A stretch of 64,000 nucleotides of DNA from Oscillospiraceae bacterium NTUH-002-81 (GCA_032620915.1 CP136052.1:2720001-2784000), one strand, 5' to 3'; shown: positions 1 to 9,110, counted from the first letter of the stretch. Notes: generated by a model not told the origin, from the sequence alone. A program made the numbers and translations.

Positions 1-1210
1 TGGTCACCAATGCCGGGCCAAAGAACGAGAATACCACGTTCTGGGCAGTGGACTGGGAACCGGTGAGCATACCGATGAGCATCATGGCTGCTGCACCGCC
101 GAATTTCAGTACGTTGACATTCAGTCCCTGAGCGAATTCCATTACCGCATTGATCTGTCCGCCTGCATAGAAGCAACCCAGCATGAATGCGGCACACACC
201 TGCAGACCGGCGGTTACTTTTACTTTTTTCAGGCCGCTGACCAGCGTACCCTTCACGTCCTCCCGGACTTTCTTAAAGAAGAAGGAAACGATGGTGACAA
301 AAATCAGCGATAACACGATGCCGTTGGAAAGTCCCTTTAAGATCGTCACCTGGGAAAGCCAGCTGTAAAGGGAAAGGGATTCATCCCCGATCTTCAGCAC
401 CTGGATCTTGCCGAGAAGCTCCGGCACCAGGTCGAATTTCAGCCCTTCCACGTTGATGGTGCGGAACAGCACGATCAGGATCAGCACGCCCAGCGGAATG
501 AGGGAGTGCCAGTTTTCCTTCAGGATCTGTCCGGCCTTACGGTCGTCTGTGATCTCCTCGCCGTTCTCGTCAAATTCCACGATCTTCATGTCTTTTTTCA
601 CAAAGAAAGTCACCACGTAGAGACATACGATGACGATCACGATGAGTGTCGTGATATAGCCGATCTGGACAACCGGCTCAGAGTCGGTGTTGACCAGGGT
701 GGAAGACAGTGCCAGCGACTGGGTGATGGGCGGCATAATGGAACCCATGGAAGCACCCATAACGATGATACAGCAGATGTGCTCCGGGGATAAGCCCATG
801 GCAGCCAGTGTACCGACGGTCAGTACACCGATGACTGTGGAAGCCGCAATGGCGTCTCCCAGCAGAGAGCCTGCGATGACCAGCGCTAAAATGACGCAGA
901 TCACCAGCGCCCGGGGCGACTTGCCAAACTTGGCCTTCAGCGCTCCCATCACGGTCTCCATCGTACCGAGACGCACCTGTGTCTCCGCATAAATACTGCC
1001 GAAAATGGACAGGCAGATGACCCATGCCAGCCGGTCCACGCCGTCGATCAGCGCACCGCACCAGGCTGTCGGCTGATAAACGCCGCCGAGAATCAGAGAA
1101 AGGATGCCCGCCAGTACCAGCGCCACCTGCACGTTTCCTCCGATCTTTGGTATCTTTTTACACAAAATGACAGCCAGCATCACGCCGACCGGTATCAGAA
1201 CTGTGATCAT
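1..1210 (-). CDS. DctM-type (TRAP large-subunit-like) permease, partial
   Basis: The reading frame starts with ATG at 1210 and stays open to the left edge, about 403 codons, so the C-terminus is missing. The protein is very hydrophobic with many membrane segments. It carries a Gly-rich MGASMGSIMPPITQSLALSS stretch about a third of the way in, typical of the re-entrant loops of DctM/ion-transporter superfamily permeases. Such proteins import organic acids such as C4-dicarboxylates across the cytoplasmic membrane. No DctP or DctQ partner is visible; it could lie beyond the edge, or this may be a stand-alone permease. Its ATG overlaps the TGA of the AraC-family gene upstream (ATGA), so the two are translationally coupled and the regulator probably controls this transporter. 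The substrate is unknown. Confidence 0.75.
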   Translation of the reverse strand, partial: MITVLIPVGVMLAVILCKKIPKIGGNVQVALVLAGILSLILGGVYQPTAWCGALIDGVDRLAWVICLSIFGSIYAETQVRLGTMETVMGALKAKFGKSPRALVICVILALVIAGSLLGDAIAASTVIGVLTVGTLAAMGLSPEHICCIIVMGASMGSIMPPITQSLALSSTLVNTDSEPVVQIGYITTLIVIVIVCLYVVTFFVKKDMKIVEFDENGEEITDDRKAGQILKENWHSLIPLGVLILIVLFRTINVEGLKFDLVPELLGKIQVLKIGDESLSLYSWLSQVTILKGLSNGIVLSLIFVTIVSFFFKKVREDVKGTLVSGLKKVKVTAGLQVCAAFMLGCFYAGGQINAVMEFAQGLNVNVLKFGGAAAMMLIGMLTGSQSTAQNVVFSFFGPALVT

Positions 1211-2052
1211 ACATTTTCCCCCGTTATTATCTTGTTCGTATCTTTTTCTTCCACCTGATTCTTCTCTTTCAGAATCTCCTTGAAGGAAGTGTAGCTTAAG
1301 CCCGTCAGCTTCCGGATGTTTTTGTTCAGGTGGGCCTGATCATAAAAACCGAAATCATACACGCAGTTGAGAGAGTCCTCGTCCTCAAAAATCTGAGACT
1401 CCATGATGTTCTGCAGCCGCAGGATATCGTACAGCCGCTTGGCGTTGATGCCGGTCTGCGCCTTGATCACACTGCGGATGTACCTCGGCGAATAAGACAT
1501 GTTGCCGATGATCTCCTCGATGGACAGGTTATCTTCATTATAAAGGCTGCCAAACACGAATTCGTCCACCAGCTTATTTTCCCGGAAATCCAGGCTGCTG
1601 CCCAGCACGGCCTGCATGAGCAGGGCAAAGGCCGCATCGGCATCCTTCGTATCCATGGCCTGCCGGATCGGTGTCAAGTCCCCGAACACGGACGGCTCCA
1701 GATAGTGTTCCGTATTCGTCTGCCCCTTGAAAGCCTCAAAGGTATACTGGGGCGGAAAACGCAGCATCAGATACGTGGTTCCCGGCTCCTGCCTGGTGCA
1801 CATGGTCTCCGTCACCCGACCCACCAGCCGGATCCGCACGGTACCGTCCGCCCCCCGCTCAAAATAGAGCAGCGTGCAGGCGTGAGGGTACAGCACCATA
1901 CCCGTCCGTTTCCGAAACCGGATCCGGAACATCTGCACGGGAAGGAAGCCGTCATTCCAGCAGTGACCGGATACCTGGTATTCCTCATATTCATCCGGAT
2001 AACAGCGCTGGATCGGTATAAACTCATCCTGATGGCCAACTTCCATAGACAC
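1207..2052 (-). CDS. AraC-family transcriptional regulator
   Basis: Protein of 281 aa. The last ~100 residues form a two-helix-turn-helix AraC domain (SYSPRYIRSVIKAQTG and VYDFGFYDQAHLNKNIRKLTG regions). The N-terminal ~170 residues look like a cupin-type sensing domain (HACTLLYFE). I chose the GTG start at 2052 because GGAG lies six bases upstream; an ATG two codons later is an alternative. The stop codon overlaps the start of the downstream permease, so the regulator probably activates that transporter and perhaps the oxidoreductase genes beyond the terminator upstream. The effector is unknown. Confidence 0.85.
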   Translation of the reverse strand: MSMEVGHQDEFIPIQRCYPDEYEEYQVSGHCWNDGFLPVQMFRIRFRKRTGMVLYPHACTLLYFERGADGTVRIRLVGRVTETMCTRQEPGTTYLMLRFPPQYTFEAFKGQTNTEHYLEPSVFGDLTPIRQAMDTKDADAAFALLMQAVLGSSLDFRENKLVDEFVFGSLYNEDNLSIEEIIGNMSYSPRYIRSVIKAQTGINAKRLYDILRLQNIMESQIFEDEDSLNCVYDFGFYDQAHLNKNIRKLTGLSYTSFKEILKEKNQVEEKDTNKIITGENV

Positions 2053-2181
2053 GGGACGCTCCTCTCAAAGAAACCGCCAGACAGGGCAGAATCCTTATTC
2101 TTTCGGTGCATAGACACTCTCATAATATATCATTAAAACACAGTTTTCCGTTTAGTTCAACCCTTTCTCCCCGTATTTTGC

Positions 2182-2220
2182 AGAAAAACGGCATCCATTC
2201 TTTTCAGAATGCATGCCGCC
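2182..2220 (-). terminator. Rho-independent terminator after the oxidoreductase operon
   Basis: On the minus strand CGGCATGCATTCT and AGAATGGATGCCG form a 13-bp stem with one mismatch and a four-base loop, followed by TTTTTC. It separates the DAO-containing operon from the AraC/permease pair. Confidence 0.85.
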
Positions 2221-2237
2221 TTGTATGCTTTTAATAT

Positions 2238-3413
2238 TTAATTGTGCGCCTCCAGAAAACGGTTGGGGCTGAACGGATCAAGGGAATAGGACTCCTTGCC
2301 GTTGACGATCTGCTCCGCCAGCAGTTTTCCGGTGATGGGTGCCAGTGCGATGCCGTCTCCCTCATGGCCCGCTGCCATGTAGAAGCCTTCCAGGCCATCC
2401 ACTCTGCCGATGATGGGCAGGCCATCCGGGGTATACGGACGAAGACCCGCGAAGGCACGGATGATGCATACGTCTTTCAGCGCCGGGAAAAACCGTACCG
2501 CTCTCTTTAAAATGGCTTCGATGGCTTCCAGGGAGTTCTCTCTGTCATATCCCACCAGTTCTCTCGTGCCGCCGATGATGAGGCCGCCGCTCTCGGTCTG
2601 CTCAATGCTCAAAGAGGCACCCATCCGCAGGATGTTCTCGTCCTTGATGGTCTCCGGGCGGAACTTGATCACGTTATACCGGGCACACTGCAGCGTGCCG
2701 TCCATGAAGTGGCCAATGGGCTCGGTGACGATGAGCTGTCCCTTTCTCGGCTTGATGGGCATATCCAGGCCCACCATTTTTGCTGTGAAGGCTGCCCAAG
2801 AACCGCAGGCATTGACGATGGTGTCTGCGAAATAGTCGCCTTTCGTCGTATGTACGCCTTTAACCGCATTGCCTTCCATGATAATGCCGGTGACTTCTGT
2901 CTCGATCTGGATGGTAGCGCCCAGCTTCTTGGCTGCTCTGGCAAAGCCCAGCGTCAGCTTGATGGGGTTGACCTTGCCGCCGGTGGGAGAATATAGGGCT
3001 CCGTAAATATCCTTGGACAGCTGGGGGGTGATTTTTCTCGCCTCTTCTGCGGAAATCATCTCGATGTCCACGCCGCTCTTCTTCTGCTCTTCCACGATGC
3101 CGGACAGGATATCCCACTGCATCTTATCTTCTACCGGCTGCATGCCGCCGCTTTTCAGCTCATATTCCACATCCATGCCAAGCTCTTCGCCCAGATGCTC
3201 GAACATGGCAATGCTCTGCACGGCCAGATCCATCTGTTTGCCGGGTTTCTTTGTATGGTAGCCTACCACACCGTCGGTGGCGCCTGCGGAACCTCTTGTC
3301 AGATCCTCCCTCTCCAGAAGGAGTACCTTTTTGCCCATCTTGCTCAGATAGTAGGTCACGGAACATCCGATGATTCCACCGCCGATTACGATTACGTCTG
3401 CATCTTTACTCAT
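2238..3413 (-). CDS. FAD-dependent DAO-family oxidoreductase (catalytic subunit)
   Basis: Protein of 391 aa with an N-terminal dinucleotide-binding GGGIIG at residues 11-16 and a C-terminal GHEGDGIALAP flavin contact, the layout of the DadA/sarcosine oxidase beta/HcnC family. Such proteins oxidise the C-N bond of amino or imino acids with FAD. Its start overlaps the end of the BFD-type [2Fe-2S] gene upstream by eight bases, and three further redox genes precede it. It is therefore best read as the substrate-oxidising subunit of a multi-subunit dehydrogenase passing electrons to iron-sulfur and FAD partners rather than to oxygen. Substrate candidates by family are D-amino acids, sarcosine, (hydroxy)proline or glycine; the sequence does not decide. 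Confidence 0.85.
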   Translation of the reverse strand: MSKDADVIVIGGGIIGCSVTYYLSKMGKKVLLLEREDLTRGSAGATDGVVGYHTKKPGKQMDLAVQSIAMFEHLGEELGMDVEYELKSGGMQPVEDKMQWDILSGIVEEQKKSGVDIEMISAEEARKITPQLSKDIYGALYSPTGGKVNPIKLTLGFARAAKKLGATIQIETEVTGIIMEGNAVKGVHTTKGDYFADTIVNACGSWAAFTAKMVGLDMPIKPRKGQLIVTEPIGHFMDGTLQCARYNVIKFRPETIKDENILRMGASLSIEQTESGGLIIGGTRELVGYDRENSLEAIEAILKRAVRFFPALKDVCIIRAFAGLRPYTPDGLPIIGRVDGLEGFYMAAGHEGDGIALAPITGKLLAEQIVNGKESYSLDPFSPNRFLEAHN

Positions 3414-3681
3414 CTTCCTGCCCTCCTATGATACCGATTTTCACCGGGCGTACCGGGATTCTGCTCTTGGGCGGCAGGATCTCCGCCATGGGCCGTCCTG
3501 TCTGCTCCGCAATGATTCTTGCCACCAGACGCTCACAGGTTTTTCCCTGACAGAGGCCCATGCCTGCGCGGGTTCTGCGCTTGACACCGTCCACGGTCAA
3601 TGCGCCGTCTGCAATGGCATCCAGGATCTCCTGTCTGGACACTTCCTGGCATCTGCATATGATAATGTCTTTATCTTCCAT
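3406..3681 (-). CDS. BFD-like [2Fe-2S] protein
   Basis: Protein of 91 aa with cysteines at 9, 11, 44 and 49 (CRC and CQGKTC), the CxC-x32-CxxxxC pattern of bacterioferritin-associated-ferredoxin-like [2Fe-2S] domains. In HcnB and in GlpA-type dehydrogenases this domain is fused to a flavoprotein; here it is free. It overlaps the DAO gene downstream and follows a 4Fe-4S gene, so it probably relays electrons between the two flavoproteins of the complex. Confidence 0.85.
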   Translation of the reverse strand: MEDKDIIICRCQEVSRQEILDAIADGALTVDGVKRRTRAGMGLCQGKTCERLVARIIAEQTGRPMAEILPPKSRIPVRPVKIGIIGGQEDE

Positions 3682-3697
3682 GTTATTTTCCTCCCGC

Positions 3698-4207
3698 TTA
3701 TGCTCTCTTCAGACGCTTCATGCTGCGAACTTCGTCCGCAAACTGTTTCGGAACCGCAATGCCCACCACTGCTGTTCCAGCGTATGCCTTGATCTTCCGC
3801 ACGGAAGTAACGGTGGCATCACATACCACCTCACCGGCACGGCTGACTGCCTGCACCGTATCGCCCACCTCCGGCAGGGGAAGATACTCAAAGGGGAACT
3901 CGATGACTGCCTCTGTATCGCTGTAGGTCTTATCAATGATGGTGATGGCAAGACCCGGGCAGTTGGCCACACACATGCCGCAGCCGGTACATTTTTCCTC
4001 ATGAAGGGTGGGCAGGTTCGTGATCTGCTCGCCGATGGTGATGGCACCGAGACGGCAGGCGTTCTCACACGGGTTGCAGGGAATTTCCTGTACACACTCG
4101 ATCACAGCCACTCTTCCTTTTGCCATCCGCTCTTCGGAGGGCACGCCGGGACATGCCGCCAGCTCCTCCGGGGAGGGAATTCCTGTATACATTACACCTT
4201 TATTCAT
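3698..4207 (-). CDS. 4Fe-4S ferredoxin-type subunit
   Basis: Protein of 169 aa. It has a CNPCENAC motif followed by a canonical CTGCGMCVANCPG cluster motif, so it should bind two clusters. The C-terminal ~80 residues have no cysteine cluster and may dock to partners. Its ATG overlaps the TGA of the FAD subunit gene upstream (ATGA). This extra ferredoxin is not part of the classical HcnABC or sarcosine oxidase sets and suggests electron exit to a low-potential acceptor. Confidence 0.85.
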   Translation of the reverse strand: MNKGVMYTGIPSPEELAACPGVPSEERMAKGRVAVIECVQEIPCNPCENACRLGAITIGEQITNLPTLHEEKCTGCGMCVANCPGLAITIIDKTYSDTEAVIEFPFEYLPLPEVGDTVQAVSRAGEVVCDATVTSVRKIKAYAGTAVVGIAVPKQFADEVRSMKRLKRA

Positions 4208-5334
4208 TCACAAACAGCTCCCTTCTTACAAGCATCTTTGTACGCCTGCATATCTGCAAGCTGTTTTTCCTTGGAACTTCTTCTGCCTGCGCCGAAGAAA
4301 CCGGAACGCAGGGTGTTCAGCCGTCCAATGATCTCTGCCTTTTTCTGGGCAGCCTCTTCATGGCTTAAGTAACCCAGTGCCTCTGCAGCAGCCACACCGG
4401 CCATGTTGCCTTCCTCCATGGCGGAAGAAGCCTCCTCTACGCCGGTCACGTCTCCGGCCACATACACGCCGGGAACGGTTGTCTCCATATTTTCATCGTG
4501 CAGCGGCACATGTCCGCCGAAGGACGGGATAAAATCAAATTTGCATCCCACCATCCATACCAGCTCGGTCATGGGATTTAAGCCCACTGCCAGACAGACG
4601 GTATCCACGTCGAACCGTTTCTCGCTGCCCGGGATCATATTCCACTTCTCATCCACAGCTGCGATCTCCACGCCCTCGACCTCTTCTTTTCCATATACCT
4701 GTTTGATGGTGTGCCCCACATAGATCGGCACGCCTGCTCTTCTGATCTTGCCTGCGTGAACGCCGTAGCCGCCGATCTTCGGTGCGCCCTCTACAATACC
4801 GACCACCTCGGCGCCGGCCTGCATGAGCTGATAGGAAACGATCAGTCCCACGTTTCCGCTGCCCACCATGAGAATCCGCTCTCCCGGCAGCACACGGTTG
4901 ACATTGATCATCGTCTGGGCTGCGCCTGCACCCATCACGCCCGGCAGCGTACTGCCCGGGAATGCCATATAGTTTTCCTTGGCGCCGCTGGCAATGATGA
5001 TCTTCTTTGCTTTTACCGAATAGTTGACGCCGTTGCTGATGACGCCCATGCTCTTATCCGGCAGCAGGCCGTACACCAGGCTGTCCAGCATGACCTTGGC
5101 GCCGCTCTTTTCCACCTTTTCCAGCAGCTGCTGGCCGATGACGAAGCCTCTCGTTCCTGCCTGATGCTCCTTGGAGCCGAAAAATTTATGTATCTGTTTA
5201 AACAGCTGTCCGCCGGGTCTGGAATTCTCGTCGATGACCAGTACATCCGCCCCCGCACAGGCTGCCTGATATGCTGCGGAAAGTCCGGCACTTCCTGCGC
5301 CGACAATGGCAACATCCGTTACGATTTCTTTCAT
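4204..5334 (-). CDS. FAD/NAD(P)-binding oxidoreductase subunit (HcnB/sarcosine oxidase alpha-like)
   Basis: Protein of 376 aa with a pyridine-nucleotide-disulfide reductase fold. There is an N-terminal GAGSAGLSAAYQAA FAD motif, a central GSGNVGLIVSY second Rossmann motif and a C-terminal GVYVAGDVTG FAD contact. It lacks the CxxxxC redox disulfide of thioredoxin reductases. It resembles the middle part of HcnB and of the alpha subunits of sarcosine oxidase and proline dehydrogenase, but the Fer2 and BFD modules that are fused there are separate neighbouring genes here. It follows the 2Fe-2S gene by 21 bases and overlaps the ferredoxin gene. Confidence 0.85.
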   Translation of the reverse strand: MKEIVTDVAIVGAGSAGLSAAYQAACAGADVLVIDENSRPGGQLFKQIHKFFGSKEHQAGTRGFVIGQQLLEKVEKSGAKVMLDSLVYGLLPDKSMGVISNGVNYSVKAKKIIIASGAKENYMAFPGSTLPGVMGAGAAQTMINVNRVLPGERILMVGSGNVGLIVSYQLMQAGAEVVGIVEGAPKIGGYGVHAGKIRRAGVPIYVGHTIKQVYGKEEVEGVEIAAVDEKWNMIPGSEKRFDVDTVCLAVGLNPMTELVWMVGCKFDFIPSFGGHVPLHDENMETTVPGVYVAGDVTGVEEASSAMEEGNMAGVAAAEALGYLSHEEAAQKKAEIIGRLNTLRSGFFGAGRRSSKEKQLADMQAYKDACKKGAVCE

Positions 5335-5355
5335 ATTGAACTCCTCCTGTTGTGC

Positions 5356-5673
5356 TTATTCCTGGGGCTTGATCGGCGCCAGGCCTTCCTGCTTCTCCAC
5401 ATGCATGCCGTCATGAACCGCAGTCACACACGTTCTTGTGTTGGGAATGCCGTCCACGATCATCATGCAGTCGGTACATCTGCCGATAGCACAGAAAATA
5501 CCTCTGGGCTCATGCCGCTTAGCTGTCGTCCGGAATACCCGGATGCCCGCATTCATCAGCGCAGATGCGATGGGCTCGCCCTCCAGCGCCTCGATGGGTT
5601 CGCCGTTGTAATACAGCGTTACTTTCTTCTTATCTTCCAGATCACCCAGAATCGGATGTTCTATTACACGCAT
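5356..5673 (-). CDS. Fer2_4-type (2Fe-2S) subunit
   Basis: Protein of 105 aa with the plant-ferredoxin-like cysteine set FCAIGRCTDC plus a later Cys (NTRTC), as in HcnA and the N-terminus of sarcosine oxidase alpha. It is the first gene of the five-gene redox operon and has an AGGAGG site. The 155 bases upstream include a truncated dispersed repeat but no convincing sigma-A promoter. Confidence 0.85.
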   Translation of the reverse strand: MRVIEHPILGDLEDKKKVTLYYNGEPIEALEGEPIASALMNAGIRVFRTTAKRHEPRGIFCAIGRCTDCMMIVDGIPNTRTCVTAVHDGMHVEKQEGLAPIKPQE

Positions 5674-5763
5674 ATTTGTTTCCTCCTTATCGTCAGGTTA
5701 CTGTCAACAATATTTTCTTATATCACAGATTTTCACGATGGCATAGTAAATTATTGACACATA

Positions 5764-5818
5764 AGCAAAAATGAGTTGCATCGCAGATGCGGTTTTGCGA
5801 ATGGCGCTCGTGAACGGA
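5764..5818 (+). repeat. Fragment of the structured intergenic element (copy E)
   Basis: A GCAAAA/TTTTGC helix encloses a GCATC-gca-GATGC hairpin and is followed by GAATGGCGC and GTGAACGG, as in copies A and B. The G(CUUG)C hairpin and the AGAG hairpin are missing. It lies antisense just after the stop of the minus-strand dehydrogenase gene. Confidence 0.6.
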
Positions 5819-5828
5819 AATTCCTCTA

Positions 5829-6779
5829 TTAAAGATGACTCACCAGATTTTCCATGGCCAGGATATCGATCTCCCGCAGTGTCTCCTCCGTGTAGATCCC
5901 CACATGGGGCGTCACCAGCACGTTGGTGAGGGCCGGATCCATGAGCGGATCCCCGGTGGCAGGCTCATTGGTGAACACATCCACCGCCGCGCCGCCGATG
6001 GTGTGGTTTTTCAGCGCCTCCACCAGCGCCTCCTGGTCCACCAGCGCCGCCCGGCCGCTGTTGATAAGAAAGGCGGTGGGCTTCATGGCATCCAGCTGTT
6101 TTTTCCCGATCATTCCTCTGGTGGAGCTGGTGACGATGCTGTGCAGGGAAAGGAAATCTGCCTCCCGCAAAATTTCATCCAGGCTGGCGAACTCGATGTA
6201 GTCCGGCGCTCCCGCCTCGTTGCCGGAATGGGGATGCAGCACCATGACCCGCATGTGGAAGGCTGCCGCCCGGCGTGCCACTGTCTTGCCAATCCGGCCA
6301 TAGCCGGTGATGCCCAGTGTCTTGCCCCACAGGTTCGTGCTCTGGCATCTCGTCCAGCGTCCCTCTTTTAACTCCTGATCGTAAAACCGCAGGTTCCGGG
6401 ACAGGTCAAACATGGCTGCGAACACCCAGTCGGCCACGGCCTCATAATCGTGGGAATTCTTTGTATTATAAATGGCGATGCCGCATCTGGCCGCCGCCTC
6501 CTGATCGATGTTCTCCAAACCCACTCCGTGTCTGGAAATGACTTTCAGCGTGGGACAGGACGTCAGCACCTTCTCAGTCACTTCATCAGAGCTGGAATAC
6601 ACCAGCAGCCCCTTGGCCTGGTTTTCATTGATGGCCGCAATGAGCTGCTCCTCCTTCATGGCCCCGGGATTGGGGTTATAGATAATTTCCGTCTGGTATT
6701 TTTCCGCGATGGCGTCCACATATTTCCGATTATCCTTCGCATACGTCTGGCCGCTCACCAGCACTCTTTTTTTCTCCAT
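5829..6779 (-). CDS. D-isomer-specific 2-hydroxyacid dehydrogenase (phosphoglycerate dehydrogenase-like)
   Basis: Protein of 316 aa with the NAD-binding GYGRIGK and a catalytic TPHVG histidine near the C-terminus, preceded by SRHGVGLENID. It reversibly reduces a 2-oxoacid with NAD(P)H. I chose the ATG at 6779 because AGGAGGAGTAGAT precedes it; an upstream in-frame start adds nine residues without a site. It is only distantly similar to the other two hydroxyacid dehydrogenases of the window (9111-10100 and 43108-44091). A terminator separates it from the AEC carrier upstream. The substrate is unknown. Confidence 0.8.
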   Translation of the reverse strand: MEKKRVLVSGQTYAKDNRKYVDAIAEKYQTEIIYNPNPGAMKEEQLIAAINENQAKGLLVYSSSDEVTEKVLTSCPTLKVISRHGVGLENIDQEAAARCGIAIYNTKNSHDYEAVADWVFAAMFDLSRNLRFYDQELKEGRWTRCQSTNLWGKTLGITGYGRIGKTVARRAAAFHMRVMVLHPHSGNEAGAPDYIEFASLDEILREADFLSLHSIVTSSTRGMIGKKQLDAMKPTAFLINSGRAALVDQEALVEALKNHTIGGAAVDVFTNEPATGDPLMDPALTNVLVTPHVGIYTEETLREIDILAMENLVSHL

Positions 6780-6816
6780 ATCTACTCCTCCTTGTCCGTA
6801 AAGCACAGATCAAATA

Positions 6817-6863
6817 AAAAAAGAGGAGATCGCAGGTTTTCCTGAACGTATCTCCTCTTTGAA
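6817..6863 (-). terminator. Terminator after the AEC carrier
   Basis: AAAGAGGAGAT and ATCTCCTCTTT form an 11-bp stem followed on the minus strand by a run of seven T. It ends the transcript of the aminotransferase/AEC genes. Confidence 0.8.
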
Positions 6864-6950
6864 ATCAACTTTCTGTATGGGATTTTTTATTTAGCAATAG
6901 TTATAGCTTATTTTTTTCGGTTTGTGCAAGTAAAATGTTGACAGTCTTTG

Positions 6951-7853
6951 TCAGCCGCCGAACAGCAGGCCGATCAGCGGCTGTGTCACCATGGACAGCA
7001 GTGTGGACATGAAAATCATGCCCGAAGCAAAGGGCGCATCCCCGTCATAGGAAGCTGCCAGCATGGCCGTGGTGCTTCCCGCAGGCATGGCCGCCATGAG
7101 CACGCTGACGTCGATGAGCATGGCATCCACCCCGCAGGCTTCCAGAATGCCGTACACCACCAGCGGAATGACGATGAGCCGCAGCAGGGAATAATAAAGG
7201 ATCCATCCCTTTCCGGCAATTTTACGGATATCCGTCTCCGCCAGGATCGCACCGATGACCATCATGGACACCGCTGTGGTGCAGCTGCCCGTGTAGCGCA
7301 GGGCATCATCCAGAAACGTGGGAAAACGAAGGCCGGAAATCATGGGCACCAGGCCAATGTAAACAGCCACCATGCACGGGTGTGTCAGCAGCTTCTTCAC
7401 CACCGATTTCCGGTCGGTGGCGGTAAACAGCGCCAGCCCCGCCGACCACATGAACAGCCGGATGGGAATGAGGGCCACCGAAGCGTACAGAAGCCCCTCG
7501 CTGCCCAGCACGCCCTCTGCCATGGGCTGTCCCATGAAGCCCGCATTGGAACAGATGATGCCGTATTTCATGCACACCTGCTGCCCCTTTTCCGCCCCAG
7601 GAAACAAAAACCGGGAAAGAAACAGGGATGCAAACTGATAGGCAAACCCGATAAAAAGGATCAGGCCCATTTTCTGTAAAATGCTCTCATCAAAGGTCAC
7701 ACAGAAGGAGCGGATGATGGAGCAGGGCAAAAACAGGTCGATGACCAGCGCCGTCAGTACCTTCCGCCCTTCCTTTGTGATAATGCCCACCCGGGCACAG
7801 ACATAACCGAATACCAGCAGCAAAAATAGCGTCAGCTGTAAATGAAACACCAT
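6951..7853 (-). CDS. AEC family (auxin efflux carrier-type) transporter
   Basis: Protein of 300 aa, almost wholly hydrophobic, with about ten predicted membrane segments in two halves. Features typical of AEC/malonate-malate carriers are the N-terminal FGYVCARVGIITKEG and the Asn-Gly breaks ICSNAGFMGQP and MAAMPAGSTT. Family members move organic anions such as malate, lactate or related acids. It sits 24 bases after an aminotransferase gene and downstream of a 2-hydroxyacid dehydrogenase, so it may import or export the hydroxy or oxo acid handled by these enzymes. Confidence 0.85.
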   Translation of the reverse strand: MVFHLQLTLFLLLVFGYVCARVGIITKEGRKVLTALVIDLFLPCSIIRSFCVTFDESILQKMGLILFIGFAYQFASLFLSRFLFPGAEKGQQVCMKYGIICSNAGFMGQPMAEGVLGSEGLLYASVALIPIRLFMWSAGLALFTATDRKSVVKKLLTHPCMVAVYIGLVPMISGLRFPTFLDDALRYTGSCTTAVSMMVIGAILAETDIRKIAGKGWILYYSLLRLIVIPLVVYGILEACGVDAMLIDVSVLMAAMPAGSTTAMLAASYDGDAPFASGMIFMSTLLSMVTQPLIGLLFGG

Positions 7854-7877
7854 ACCGCCTCCCCTCTCCTTCGTCCT

Positions 7878-9080
7878 TTATGCGCCAAGCGCTTCCACCA
7901 GTATGCGGATGCGCCGCAGCCCTTCCACGATATCCTCCTCAGAAGCCGCGTAAGAAATCCGGATGAAATCCTCGCAGGCATCTCCCAAGCCGATGGCCGG
8001 TACCGTTGCCACAAACTGCTCCTCCAAAAGTCGCAAGGCAAATTCCTGGCCGGTAAGTCCGGTCTTCGACACATCCACCATCACATAGAAAGCGCCGTAG
8101 GGCTTCACGTAAGAAAGCTGCGGGATCGCATCCAGTCCAGACAGGATCAGCTGTCTTCTTCTGGCGAAAGCACCCACCATGGCACTTACCTCCGCCTGGG
8201 TCTCAGGCAGCAGCATGGCGTCCGCCAGCCCCTTCTGGATAAAGGTGGGGGAACAGGTGGTGGAATACTGGTGCATCCGCAGCAGCGACACACCCAGCTT
8301 TTTGTCGGTGAGGATCCAGCCCAGCCGCCAGCCGGTCATGGCGTATGTCTTGGAAAATCCGCTGATGATCAGGCTGCGCTCCTTCATCCCCGGGAATTCA
8401 CAGATGGACGTGAACCGGGCATCCTCGTAGGTGAGCTTGCTGTACATCTCGTCGGACACCACCAGCAGGTTGTGCTCCACGGCGATCTTTGCCACCGCCG
8501 CCAGACTTTCCCTGGTATACACCGCGCCGGTGGGGTTGTTGGGGTTATTCAAAATGATCATTTTCGTTTTTTCCGTCACCGCTGCCTCCAACGCCGCCGG
8601 ATCGATCTGGAAGCCGTCCTCTTTTTTCAGGGGCAGATCCACAAACACGCCGCCACAGAATTTTACCAGATTCTTGTAGCTGACAAAGGCCGGGGTGAAG
8701 ATAATGACCTCGTCTCCCTCGTCCACAAAGGCCAGAATGGCGTTGTTGATGGCCTCGGCGCCGCTGGAAGTGATGAATACCTCCGTCTCCGGATCGTAGG
8801 TGACGCCGGTCTCCCGGGCGTTCTGCGCCGACAGGATCTGCCGCAGTTCTGCAAGCCCCCGGTTGGAGCCGTAATGGCTGTAGTTCTCATCGATGGCTTT
8901 TTTGACTGCCTCCTTGATGGGGGCCGGGGTGTTAAAGTTCGGCTCCCCGGCGCTTAAGGGAATGACCTTGTTGCCCTCACTTCGAAGCACGGCCGCCCGG
9001 TCCAGAATGGCCCGGATGGGGGATGCCTGTACCCGCTGAATGCCCTTGGAGCCCTGTGTGATATCGTATGTTTTTTCCAT
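7878..9080 (-). CDS. Class I/II PLP-dependent aminotransferase (AspB-like)
   Basis: Protein of 400 aa. Key elements are [11 protein letters not shown] (cofactor pocket), SDEMYSKL (Asp contacting the PLP nitrogen), and SGFSKTYAMTGWRLGW with the PLP-binding Lys. A C-terminal FIRISYA Arg should bind the substrate carboxylate. It belongs to the aspartate/aromatic aminotransferase superfamily. With the adjacent 2-hydroxyacid dehydrogenase it could convert an amino acid to an oxoacid and then to a hydroxyacid. An AGGAGG site lies upstream of the ATG. Confidence 0.85.
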   Translation of the reverse strand: MEKTYDITQGSKGIQRVQASPIRAILDRAAVLRSEGNKVIPLSAGEPNFNTPAPIKEAVKKAIDENYSHYGSNRGLAELRQILSAQNARETGVTYDPETEVFITSSGAEAINNAILAFVDEGDEVIIFTPAFVSYKNLVKFCGGVFVDLPLKKEDGFQIDPAALEAAVTEKTKMIILNNPNNPTGAVYTRESLAAVAKIAVEHNLLVVSDEMYSKLTYEDARFTSICEFPGMKERSLIISGFSKTYAMTGWRLGWILTDKKLGVSLLRMHQYSTTCSPTFIQKGLADAMLLPETQAEVSAMVGAFARRRQLILSGLDAIPQLSYVKPYGAFYVMVDVSKTGLTGQEFALRLLEEQFVATVPAIGLGDACEDFIRISYAASEEDIVEGLRRIRILVEALGA

Positions 9081-9110
9081 AATGTCCGCCTCCTGTTCTT
9101 GTGTGCCGCT

